Shown piece after piece: positions 1 to 6,348 of a stretch of DNA of 27,923 nucleotides. Below the pieces are notes generated by a model. The model worked only from the letters and a program-made list of their open reading frames with translations, searched no databases and was not told where the DNA came from. The stretch comes from Pullilachnospira_A gallistercoris (lineage in GTDB: Bacteria; Bacillota; Clostridia; Lachnospirales; Lachnospiraceae): contig DVHM01000053.1 of the NCBI GenBank assembly GCA_018712125.1, positions 1 to 27,923 of the forward strand, in the 5' to 3' direction. The position numbers were made by a program, and so were the translations under genes. Position 1 is the first letter of the stretch. The number at the start of each line of letters is the position of its first letter.

Positions 1-1153
1 TCACGATGGTCATATCGGAAGTACATCCGTCAAAAATTGTGGGGAGCACATAGTAACCGTTGGCGCACTCCCCCTCGGTGTAGCGCTTTCCGCCGCAGAC
101 CAGCTTCGCGCCTTCCGCCACGCCCTTGTCAATGTAATCCAACACCTTTTTCATATGCCCTTCCGTGACCAGAGGACCGATATCGGGATTTTTCATGGGA
201 TCTCCGATGGTCATGGCCTTCGTCTTTTTGATCAGCTTCTCCAGGAAACGGTCCTTGATGCTCTTCTCGATGATGATCCGGGAACCCGCCGCGCAGACCT
301 CGCCCTGATTCAGGAAAATGCCGATCATGGCCCACTCCACAGCGCCGTCCAGATCCGCGTCCGCGAAGATCACGTTGGGGGATTTTCCGCCCAGCTCCAG
401 ACCGATCTTCTTGATATTTCCGGCTGCCGCCCGCATGATGCTCTGTCCCACCTCGGTGCTTCCGGTAAAGGTAATCATATCCACATCCTCGCTCCCTGCC
501 AGGGTATTGCCCACCACAGAGCCGGGGCCGAGTACCAGGTTCGCGCAGCCCTTCGGCAGTCCCACCTTCTCAAAAATCTCGAAGAGGTGCACGCTGGAGA
601 GCACGCAGTTGGAACTGGGCTTGAACACCACGCTGTTCCCCGCCGCCAGAGCCGGCGCCAGTTTCCACACGCCCATCAAAAGCGGATAGTTCCAGGGGGT
701 AATCAGACCGCAGACGCCCACCGGCTCATGAATCGTGTAGGTGTGCATCTTTCCGAATCCCTCGTTTACCTCATAATAGCCGCCACAGGGCGTCTTCATG
801 GCCCCGGCGTAGTAGCGGAAACAGTGGATCGCGTCGTCCACATCAGCCTCCGCTTCCCGCAGAGGTTTGCCCAGATCCAGGCAGTCCAGCTTCGCGAAGA
901 CATCCTTCTCCGCCTCGATGGCGTCGGCAATCTTCAGGATCATATCGCTTCTGACCTGCGCATCCATATCCCGCCACTCACGGGTCTCGTAAAAGGATTT
1001 CTTTGCCGCCGCCACAGCTTTTTTCACATCCTCCTCCGTGCCTTCCGTCATCATGGCAAGAATTTCTCCGTTGGCGGGGTTGTAGGTGGGAGCGGACTTT
1101 CCTCCGCTGCCCTCCACCCAGGAGCCGTCGATAAACATTTTCTGTAATTCCAT
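1..1153 (-). CDS. NAD(P)-dependent aldehyde dehydrogenase (partial, C-terminus off the window)
   Basis: The frame is open from the ATG at 1153 to the window edge, giving 384 residues of a family usually near 480-490, so about 100 C-terminal residues are missing. Visible landmarks are PWNYP (153-157), the Rossmann-fold FTGSTEVG (229-236), the general-base motif LELGGKSPN with E253, and the catalytic cysteine C287 in NQGEVCAAG. The family oxidises aldehydes to acids with NAD(P)+; this one looks closest to betaine-aldehyde or gamma-aminobutyraldehyde dehydrogenases. It lies 52 nt downstream of patA on the same strand, so the inferred substrate is 4-aminobutanal, giving GABA. The start at 1153 is preferred over 1159 because AGGAGG sits 7 nt upstream of it. 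The spacer to patA carries an exact 11-bp tandem duplication (1170-1191). The enzyme class is certain; the substrate is inferred from context. Confidence 0.93.
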   Translation of the reverse strand, partial: MELQKMFIDGSWVEGSGGKSAPTYNPANGEILAMMTEGTEEDVKKAVAAAKKSFYETREWRDMDAQVRSDMILKIADAIEAEKDVFAKLDCLDLGKPLREAEADVDDAIHCFRYYAGAMKTPCGGYYEVNEGFGKMHTYTIHEPVGVCGLITPWNYPLLMGVWKLAPALAAGNSVVFKPSSNCVLSSVHLFEIFEKVGLPKGCANLVLGPGSVVGNTLAGSEDVDMITFTGSTEVGQSIMRAAAGNIKKIGLELGGKSPNVIFADADLDGAVEWAMIGIFLNQGEVCAAGSRIIIEKSIKDRFLEKLIKKTKAMTIGDPMKNPDIGPLVTEGHMKKVLDYIDKGVAEGAKLVCGGKRYTEGECANGYYVLPTIFDGCTSDMTIV

Positions 1154-1205
1154 CCTCATACCTCCTGCTCTATTCACTGTCTATTCACTGTATTCTTTCA
1201 AACCG

Positions 1206-2570
1206 TCACATGGCCTTCTTCACATCTGCCAGCGCCTCATCCATCCGGCTGATTACGTCCTTCATATCCTGCTCCGAGATCACTGCTGTGGGCTCGAAAC
1301 GGATGGTCTTGGCGTTGACCAGCGTTCCGGCTGTCAGCACTCTTCTGGCGAAGAGTCCTTTCGCGCACTCGTAACCGAGATCGGAAGTGTGGAACTCTAC
1401 CGCAAGCATCAGGCCCGTGCCCCGGACCTCCTGAATGATTTCCGGATACTTCTCTGCCAGGCTCTCCAGTCCCGCCTTGAGGAATTTTCCCTTTTCTCTG
1501 CAGACGCCGGGAATATCGTTCTCCAGCATGTATTTGATGGTGGCGATGGCTGCCGCGCAGCATACCGGGTTTCCGCCGAAGGTGGGAGATCCCAGCAGCC
1601 AGGGGTTGTCGATCAGATCCTGTACCCACATCTTGGGCTTGCAGATGATACCGGTAATCGGCATGATGCCGCCGCCGAAGGCCTTGCCGAAGGTCATGAT
1701 GTCGGGGGTAACACCCTCCGCCTCACATCTCCACATGGTGCCGGTACGTCCCATACCGGTCTGAATCTCGTCGAAAATCAGCGCCACGCCGTACTCGTCA
1801 CAGATCTTGCGCACTTCTGCCAGATATCCCTCGGGCGGAATGATGACGCCGGCCTCGCCCTGGATCGGCTCCAGAATCACGGCTGCCACCTTCTCGCCCA
1901 CTGCCTGCAGATTGCGGATGGCCTTTCTCATATCCTCCGCGTTTCCGTACTCCACATGCTGGATCTGCTGTACCATCGGCGTGTAGGGCACCCGGTAGGT
2001 TCCCTTGCCGCCCACGGAGATGGCTCCCATGGATTTCCCGTGGAAAGCGCCCACCGTGGAGATATACCATCTGCCGCCGGTGGCGATTCGCGCCAGCTTC
2101 AGAGACATCTCCACCGCCTCGGCGCCGCCGTTGGTAAAGAAGCAGTACTGCAGATCTCCCGGCGTGATGTCTGCCACCGCCTTTGCCAGATATCCCCGAA
2201 GCGGATCCAGCAGTTCCTGGGAATGCAGCGCCTGATGATCCAGCTGGGCCTTCACAACCTTGAGGATCTCCGGATTCCGATGTCCGCAGGTATAGATGCC
2301 GAAACCTCCCAGACAGTCGATGAATTTCTCTCCGTTCAATCCGTAACAGTAGGCGCCTTCATCCTCCCACTCCAGCACCGCTCCCTGCTCGGAATCGGAA
2401 GAAACCGACTTCCGGTATTTCAGCCAGCCGGGGCTCACATAATTGTCAAAATGGTCCAGCGTCTCCGCCACCATCTTCTTTTTCTCCTCCGCCGGAATGT
2501 CCTTGCTGTCCGTCTCAATCAGAGAGATGACCCTGTCCAGATCCTTGATTACCTGTGCTTTTTCTGCCAT
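1206..2570 (-). CDS. patA: Putrescine aminotransferase (class III PLP aminotransferase)
   Basis: The 454-residue product matches the length and sequence pattern of E. coli YgjG/PatA, which transfers the amino group of putrescine to 2-oxoglutarate to give 4-aminobutanal and glutamate. Recognisable blocks shared with YgjG are EFIDCLGGFGI-like FIDCLGGFGIYTCGHRNP, LHSQELLDPLR, GAFHGKSMGA, ILEPIQGE, FDEIQTGMGRTG (aspartate D267 for the PLP ring nitrogen) and GKAFGGG, whose K296 should form the Schiff base. An upstream ATG at 2648 would add 26 residues, but ATG 2570 has GGAGA at a normal distance and gives the family N-terminus. It leads an operon with the aldehyde dehydrogenase, and a LuxR-type regulator diverges upstream. 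A terminator-like hairpin lies in its leader (2635-2674). The enzyme is cytoplasmic. Confidence 0.93.
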   Translation of the reverse strand: MAEKAQVIKDLDRVISLIETDSKDIPAEEKKKMVAETLDHFDNYVSPGWLKYRKSVSSDSEQGAVLEWEDEGAYCYGLNGEKFIDCLGGFGIYTCGHRNPEILKVVKAQLDHQALHSQELLDPLRGYLAKAVADITPGDLQYCFFTNGGAEAVEMSLKLARIATGGRWYISTVGAFHGKSMGAISVGGKGTYRVPYTPMVQQIQHVEYGNAEDMRKAIRNLQAVGEKVAAVILEPIQGEAGVIIPPEGYLAEVRKICDEYGVALIFDEIQTGMGRTGTMWRCEAEGVTPDIMTFGKAFGGGIMPITGIICKPKMWVQDLIDNPWLLGSPTFGGNPVCCAAAIATIKYMLENDIPGVCREKGKFLKAGLESLAEKYPEIIQEVRGTGLMLAVEFHTSDLGYECAKGLFARRVLTAGTLVNAKTIRFEPTAVISEQDMKDVISRMDEALADVKKAM

Positions 2571-2634
2571 AATATGTTCTCCTTTCCTTTTGCGGGCATC
2601 CGTTCTGGGAACCGCTGTCCGGCCCATAACGGAA

Positions 2635-2674
2635 AAAGGCGCATTCATTACCTGTCAGCAATGAATACGCCTTT
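2635..2674 (-). terminator. Terminator-like hairpin in the patA leader, possible attenuator
   Basis: Two 7-bp arms, AAAGGCG plus ATTCATT at 2635-2649 and AATGAAT plus CGCCTTT at 2660-2674, pair with a single C/A mismatch around a 10-nt loop. On the minus strand the hairpin is followed by five T residues, the layout of an intrinsic terminator. It lies between patA and the divergent regulator gene, so no upstream minus-strand gene needs terminating. Any patA transcript starting upstream of 2675 would carry it in its 5' leader. Attenuation is an inference; the minus-strand promoter was not found. Confidence 0.55.
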
Positions 2675-2722
2675 GTATACGCTTTGTTTTTTCGATTTCC
2701 TTTATCCTTTGAGTATTTAGCG

Positions 2723-2731
2723 TGATATAAT
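2723..2731 (+). promoter_or_regulatory. Extended -10 promoter of the LuxR-type regulator gene
   Basis: TATAAT at 2726-2731 is preceded by TG one base upstream (2723-2724), an extended -10 element. The -35 region is poor (TATCCT at 2703-2708, 17-bp spacing). It lies about 78 nt before the regulator's start codon. Confidence 0.5.
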
Positions 2732-2808
2732 ACCCCAAAATTTGTTTCTCATGAATCAGGACGGCAAAGCAGTTACCCCACAACACATCAGACAACCTGG
2801 AGGCGGCC

Positions 2809-3588
2809 ATGGACAAAAACATTTTTCTGATTTTCAACGATATTCTCTACGACCTGTATCAGTGCACCAGCGCTGAGGATCTGAAAAACCAGTTTCTGCC
2901 CCGGCTGAAACTGCTGCTCCCCTTCAGCTACGCCAGCATTCTGCTGAGGGACGACACCGCGGAGGGTCCGTGCCTTTCCAGTCCCATCTGCTATCCCGAG
3001 GACTTCTGCGCCGCGGAGGAGGCTTACCTGAAGGAGGCCGAGGAAGATCAGCTGCTCTGGCTGATCCACTCCCGGGAACCCCAGCTGATCAAGGAGAGCG
3101 ATCTGATACCGGAGCAGAAGCGTCTCTCCGCTCCCCTGTACCTGCACTGCTACAAACCTTTTCACATTTTTGACAGTCTCCAGTACGCCAGCGTCTATCA
3201 GCAGCAGTTTCTCGGCGTGCTGACCCTGTTCCAGACCCGGGAGGACCGGCCCTTCGACGGAGAGGACATGTTCCACCTGCGTACCCTGGGCACCCATTTT
3301 AACGCGGTGCTGTACCGCCTGACCAGAGAAACTCCCCGGACTTTCTCGGAGAACTTTACAAAAAAGCTGCAGAAAACCTGCAGCCTGACCCCGAGGGAAT
3401 ATGAAATTCTCTGCATGATCTACGCCTACCGGGACAACACCGAGATCTCCCAGTCTCTGGGGATCACCGACAGCACGCTTCAGAAGCATCTGCAGAATAT
3501 TTTCCGAAAGACGAAAACCTCCTCCCGCTGGGAACTGCTCCGTCTGCAGCTGCCCGGTGAGGGATCCGCGGCCTCGGGCGACCTTTGA
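2809..3588 (+). CDS. LuxR-type transcriptional regulator with GAF-like sensor region
   Basis: The 259-residue protein has a C-terminal LuxR/FixJ-type helix-turn-helix at about 191-247, beginning LTPREYEIL and including NTEISQSLGITDSTLQKHLQNIF. The first 170 residues have the alternating pattern of a GAF-like ligand-binding domain; there is no phosphorylation-receiver signature and no autoinducer-domain signature that I recognise. The start has GGAGG 8 nt upstream. It diverges from patA-aldehyde dehydrogenase, so it is a plausible regulator of putrescine breakdown, possibly sensing a polyamine or GABA. That role is inferred from position only. A hairpin follows the gene at 3599-3616. Confidence 0.82.
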   Translation: MDKNIFLIFNDILYDLYQCTSAEDLKNQFLPRLKLLLPFSYASILLRDDTAEGPCLSSPICYPEDFCAAEEAYLKEAEEDQLLWLIHSREPQLIKESDLIPEQKRLSAPLYLHCYKPFHIFDSLQYASVYQQQFLGVLTLFQTREDRPFDGEDMFHLRTLGTHFNAVLYRLTRETPRTFSENFTKKLQKTCSLTPREYEILCMIYAYRDNTEISQSLGITDSTLQKHLQNIFRKTKTSSRWELLRLQLPGEGSAASGDL

Positions 3589-3598
3589 CCTTCTGATA

Positions 3599-3616
3599 TC
3601 CCGGAAAAGTCCGGGA
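3599..3616. terminator. Hairpin between convergent genes, possible bidirectional terminator
   Basis: A perfect 7-bp stem (TCCCGGA and TCCGGGA) encloses the loop AAAG. It fills the short gap between the convergent regulator gene and the arginase-family gene. There is no long T-tract on either side, so termination strength is uncertain. Confidence 0.5.
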
Positions 3617-3631
3617 CCGGTCAAAACCGCC

Positions 3632-4501
3632 TTACCAGGACGCGCTCATGCAATCCAGCAGTTTTTCGGCAAGCCGCCGGTTGGTCCGATTGTTGACCTC
3701 AGCGTCCTCGCCGCTTTCATCGTCCGGGTTCTCGCCGCAGACGTCGGCTCCGAGAATCCGGCAGTGACCGGCAATCTGATCCAGCAGACCAAAGAGCTCT
3801 TCCATGGACATCTCTCCCTGATCCCAGTCACAGCGGGCGTCCTGTCTCCTCAAGGCATCCTTGTCGATGGAGAGATAGACCGGCCTCCGGTGTTCTTCCC
3901 CGCTTCCGCCTCTCTCCCACAGTCCGGACAGCCCCACATGTACACGCTCCACCGGAAAATCCGCCTTCTCCCCGGAGACGGTAACCCCGGTAAGAATCCC
4001 CTCCTGTTCCAACAACTCCGGTTCCACGCCCGCCACATACACCCGCTCCAGACAGAGATGGGTCAGAAGGGCTTCCCGCACCCAGCCGCCGCAGGAAGTG
4101 ATATCCCCGAAGGCAGGCCGCTGCATATCGGGATGATGGTCAACGAGCACCAGGGAAAAGGGCTCTGTGATCTTCTCCAGCCACAGGAGCGAAAGATAGT
4201 GATAATTGCCGGAATCCAGAAAATGAATCCCGGAAAAAGGGGCGTCCGCAATCCGCTCCCGCAGCCGCTCCTTCGCCCGATCATCGCAGTAGCTCCTGGT
4301 CCCCTCAATATCCCGGCAGTCGATTTCCCGGATCCCGACGTTTCCGATTTCCGCTCCCCGGCTTTCCGTTCCCGGAGTTTTACCATCTGACGCACTCCGG
4401 CTTTCCGCTCCCTGTCCCGCCCCGTCCGGACAGCCGAGCGGCTCCCGATAAAAGTTCTGGGCGAGATACGCGCCGGACATATGCATGACCGCAAGTTCCA
4501 T
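3632..4501 (-). CDS. Arginase/agmatinase-superfamily hydrolase, substrate unknown
   Basis: The product of about 289 residues keeps the binuclear metal site of the ureohydrolase fold: GNYH (H101), VDHHPD (D121, H123, D125, matching the DAHxD motif), LSIDKD (matching SxDxD) and a late GADVCGEN (matching the DVxExNP glutamate). Arginases and agmatinases hydrolyse guanidino compounds to urea and an amine; overall similarity to characterised members looks low, so the substrate is open. ATG 4501 is chosen, with GGGGAGG 12 nt upstream; ATG 4513 is also in frame but abuts that Shine-Dalgarno. Residues near 27-55 form a Gly/Ser/Glu-rich insertion with an imperfect 13-residue repeat. It follows the alarmone synthetase gene by about 60-70 nt on the same strand. 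If it were an agmatinase it would supply putrescine to the neighbouring pathway; this is speculation. Confidence 0.75.
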   Translation of the reverse strand: MELAVMHMSGAYLAQNFYREPLGCPDGAGQGAESRSASDGKTPGTESRGAEIGNVGIREIDCRDIEGTRSYCDDRAKERLRERIADAPFSGIHFLDSGNYHYLSLLWLEKITEPFSLVLVDHHPDMQRPAFGDITSCGGWVREALLTHLCLERVYVAGVEPELLEQEGILTGVTVSGEKADFPVERVHVGLSGLWERGGSGEEHRRPVYLSIDKDALRRQDARCDWDQGEMSMEELFGLLDQIAGHCRILGADVCGENPDDESGEDAEVNNRTNRRLAEKLLDCMSASW

Positions 4502-4572
4502 TTTCCCTGACATCCTCCCCGCTATCTTTTTTACGCTTTCCTTTGCAGCTGATCCTTTTTGCGGCTCCCGCC

Positions 4573-5364
4573 TCAGTCCTCCAGCAGGTTGTTCATAAAC
4601 TCCATCTTCTCCTCCGCCTGGTAGATCAGCTGACTGCACTCCAACAGCTCCCCGGTAAAATCCACGCCGATATCCTGATAGAGGGATTTGTACTTGATGT
4701 CGTGCTCCAGACTGGCCCACAGATCCATGGCCTCGGTGCGGATCTGAACCTCCACAGGCACGAACTGCTTCTTGTTCATGAAATAGACCGGCACCCGGAT
4801 GATCATGTGCAGACTCCGGTACCCGTTCTTTTTCGGATGCTCGATATAGTCCTTGATCTCCATGATATAAATGTCGTCCTGATCCAGCAGTCGGTCCCGG
4901 ATCAGATACACGTCCTTGATATAAGGGCAGACCACCCGCACCCCGGCGATGTCAAAGATATGATTGCAGGCGGAAGTCAGAGACAGCTCCAGGTGCTTCT
5001 TCTCCAGTTTTCCCAGAATACTCTTTACCGACTTGAGCCGCGTGTCGATATGGTGAATCGGACACCGTTTTCCCCGGTATTTGAACTCGTCCTTGATGAT
5101 GCTCATGCGGGTTGCCGTCACGTTCATAGCCGCGTTGTACATCCGAAGCACCGGATCCATGATATGGGAAAATTCCTCCTCCATATCGGCGATCCGCTTC
5201 ATATCGTCCTGTACGCTGCTGTGGATGGGGACCAGTTCATTGAGCTGGAAAACTTCCTCCACCACGGTCTCCTCGTATTCCGCCGTCCCCTGGGATTCTT
5301 CCTGTCTGTCTTCCTGTGCAGGATACTCTGTTCTCGCCGCTGCCGCGGCACGCTTCTTCAACAT
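4573..5364 (-). CDS. Small alarmone synthetase, RelQ/YjbM-type (p)ppGpp synthetase
   Basis: The 263-residue protein holds a RelA/SpoT synthetase domain at about 95-228 with DIAGVRVVC (138-146), DYIEHPKKNGYRSLH (172-186) and VEVQIRTEAMDLWASLEHD (204-222). There is no HD hydrolase domain, TGS or ACT domain, so it should make but not degrade (p)ppGpp from GDP or GTP and ATP, in the cytoplasm. It is longer than the usual 210-residue RelQ because of about 50 low-complexity Glu/Ala-rich N-terminal residues. The ATG at 5364 has GGAGAGAAGG upstream. A TATAAT -10 lies at 5422-5427. The arginase-family gene follows on the same strand and may be co-transcribed. Confidence 0.9.
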   Translation of the reverse strand: MLKKRAAAAARTEYPAQEDRQEESQGTAEYEETVVEEVFQLNELVPIHSSVQDDMKRIADMEEEFSHIMDPVLRMYNAAMNVTATRMSIIKDEFKYRGKRCPIHHIDTRLKSVKSILGKLEKKHLELSLTSACNHIFDIAGVRVVCPYIKDVYLIRDRLLDQDDIYIMEIKDYIEHPKKNGYRSLHMIIRVPVYFMNKKQFVPVEVQIRTEAMDLWASLEHDIKYKSLYQDIGVDFTGELLECSQLIYQAEEKMEFMNNLLED

Positions 5365-5421
5365 AACTTACCTTCTCTCCATCCGCCGGCTTCCCGCCGC
5401 CGGGATTTTTCTCTGTTCTCC

Positions 5422-5427
5422 ATTATA
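5422..5427 (-). promoter_or_regulatory. -10 element upstream of the alarmone synthetase
   Basis: TATAAT reads on the minus strand about 60 nt before the start codon at 5364. No convincing -35 is seen at 16-18 bp; the nearest candidates are ACGCAT (17 bp) and TTCACG (20 bp). Confidence 0.45.
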
Positions 5428-5517
5428 GCGGTTTCCCTCAAAAGATGCGTGAAGTTCCTATTAAGAATTTATTAAAATTTTTTCATAAATAATGTCCAGT
5501 GTTGCCGCCCAATCACA

Positions 5518-5546
5518 TTGACTTTCCCGTCAGATTGCACTAAAAT
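5518..5546 (+). promoter_or_regulatory. Sigma-A-type promoter of the cytidylate-kinase-like gene
   Basis: TTGACT (5518-5523) and TAAAAT (5541-5546) are separated by exactly 17 bp, 35 nt before the start codon. The leader carries the GAGAGGGGG ribosome site. Confidence 0.8.
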
Positions 5547-5580
5547 GAATACATAAAAATGACAGAGAGGGGGTTTTCCT

Positions 5581-6180
5581 ATGTATCCAGTCATTACTAT
5601 CAGCAGAGAATTCGGAAGCGGAGGACACAGCATCGGGGAGAAGGTAGCAAAAAAGCTGAATATCCCCTTCCTTGATCAGGAGATCGTAAACCAGGTGGCG
5701 GAGGAGAGCGGCTATGCACGGGAGATGGTCGAGGAGCAGGGCGAGCACGCGTCGGCGGCCAACAAGTGGTTCGATGTATCGGCAGCCAGCGCCATGTATT
5801 TCCAGAGTCCCCAGGACGAGATTTTCATCATCCAGAAGAATGTCATTCTGGAGGCGGCGGCCAAAGGTCCCTGCGTGATCGTGGGACGCTGCGCGGACTA
5901 CCTGCTGCGCAAGGCAGATATGAAATGTCTCAACGTCATGATCCACGCCGACATGGAGCACCGGAAGAAACGGGTGCTGGAGCGCTACGGAGAAGTGAAG
6001 GATGTCGGCATCGAAAAACGCATCCTGAAGAAAGACAAACAGCGCAAGACCTACTATCGCTATTACACCGATCAGGAGTGGGGCAGCTACCGCAACTATG
6101 ACATCTCCCTGGACAGCGGCCGTCTGGGCGAGGATTACTGCGTGGAACTGATCTGCGCGCTGGCCGAGAAATTCAAGTAG
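5581..6180 (+). CDS. Cytidylate kinase-like family protein
   Basis: The 199-residue product starts with ITISREFGSGGHSIGEKVAKKLN, the shortened P-loop (GSGGxxIG) typical of the cytidylate-kinase-like branch of P-loop kinases, followed by a strand-loop PFLDQEIV. A central CVIVGRCADYLL and a Lys/Arg-rich lid around 125-160 (RILKKDKQRKTYYRYYTD) fit a nucleoside monophosphate kinase fold. Members are widespread in Clostridia and usually separate from the essential cmk; phosphorylation of CMP or a related nucleotide is plausible but unproven. A clear promoter lies upstream and a strong hairpin downstream, so the gene looks monocistronic. Confidence 0.85.
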   Translation: MYPVITISREFGSGGHSIGEKVAKKLNIPFLDQEIVNQVAEESGYAREMVEEQGEHASAANKWFDVSAASAMYFQSPQDEIFIIQKNVILEAAAKGPCVIVGRCADYLLRKADMKCLNVMIHADMEHRKKRVLERYGEVKDVGIEKRILKKDKQRKTYYRYYTDQEWGSYRNYDISLDSGRLGEDYCVELICALAEKFK

Positions 6181-6237
6181 ATCGATAGCATGCACATATG
6201 GACGGAGTGGCTGTGAAACAGTCGCAATGAAATCCTC

Positions 6238-6264
6238 ACGGGCGGCAGGTTTCCTGCCGCCCGT
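6238..6264 (+). terminator. Intrinsic terminator hairpin after the cytidylate-kinase-like gene
   Basis: A perfect 12-bp stem (ACGGGCGGCAGG and its complement) with a TTT loop lies 58 nt after the stop codon. The following sequence ATCATTTCAT is only moderately T-rich. Confidence 0.65.
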
Positions 6265-6348
6265 ATCATTTCATGGAACTTTCGCATATACTAAAGGGAA
6301 TCTCTCCCGGAATTTTTCGGGAAATAAAAGGAGCAATGGAACATCGTT

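Noticed and set aside
1086..2720. Long plus-strand frame opposite patA, and similar long antisense frames at 13843-15468 and 20683-22533
   Set aside because: Each lies over a well-supported gene and shows low-complexity translation without domains or ribosome sites.
2765..2790. Possible sigma-54 promoter (GG-N10-GC) for patA on the minus strand
   Set aside because: Only the GG and GC dinucleotides and a TTTGC match; the -24 box is poor and no sigma-54 activator gene is nearby.
6265..6348. Promoter directly upstream of asnB
   Set aside because: TATACT at 6287-6292 is a fair -10, but no acceptable -35 is found at 16-18 bp, so it is not listed as a feature.
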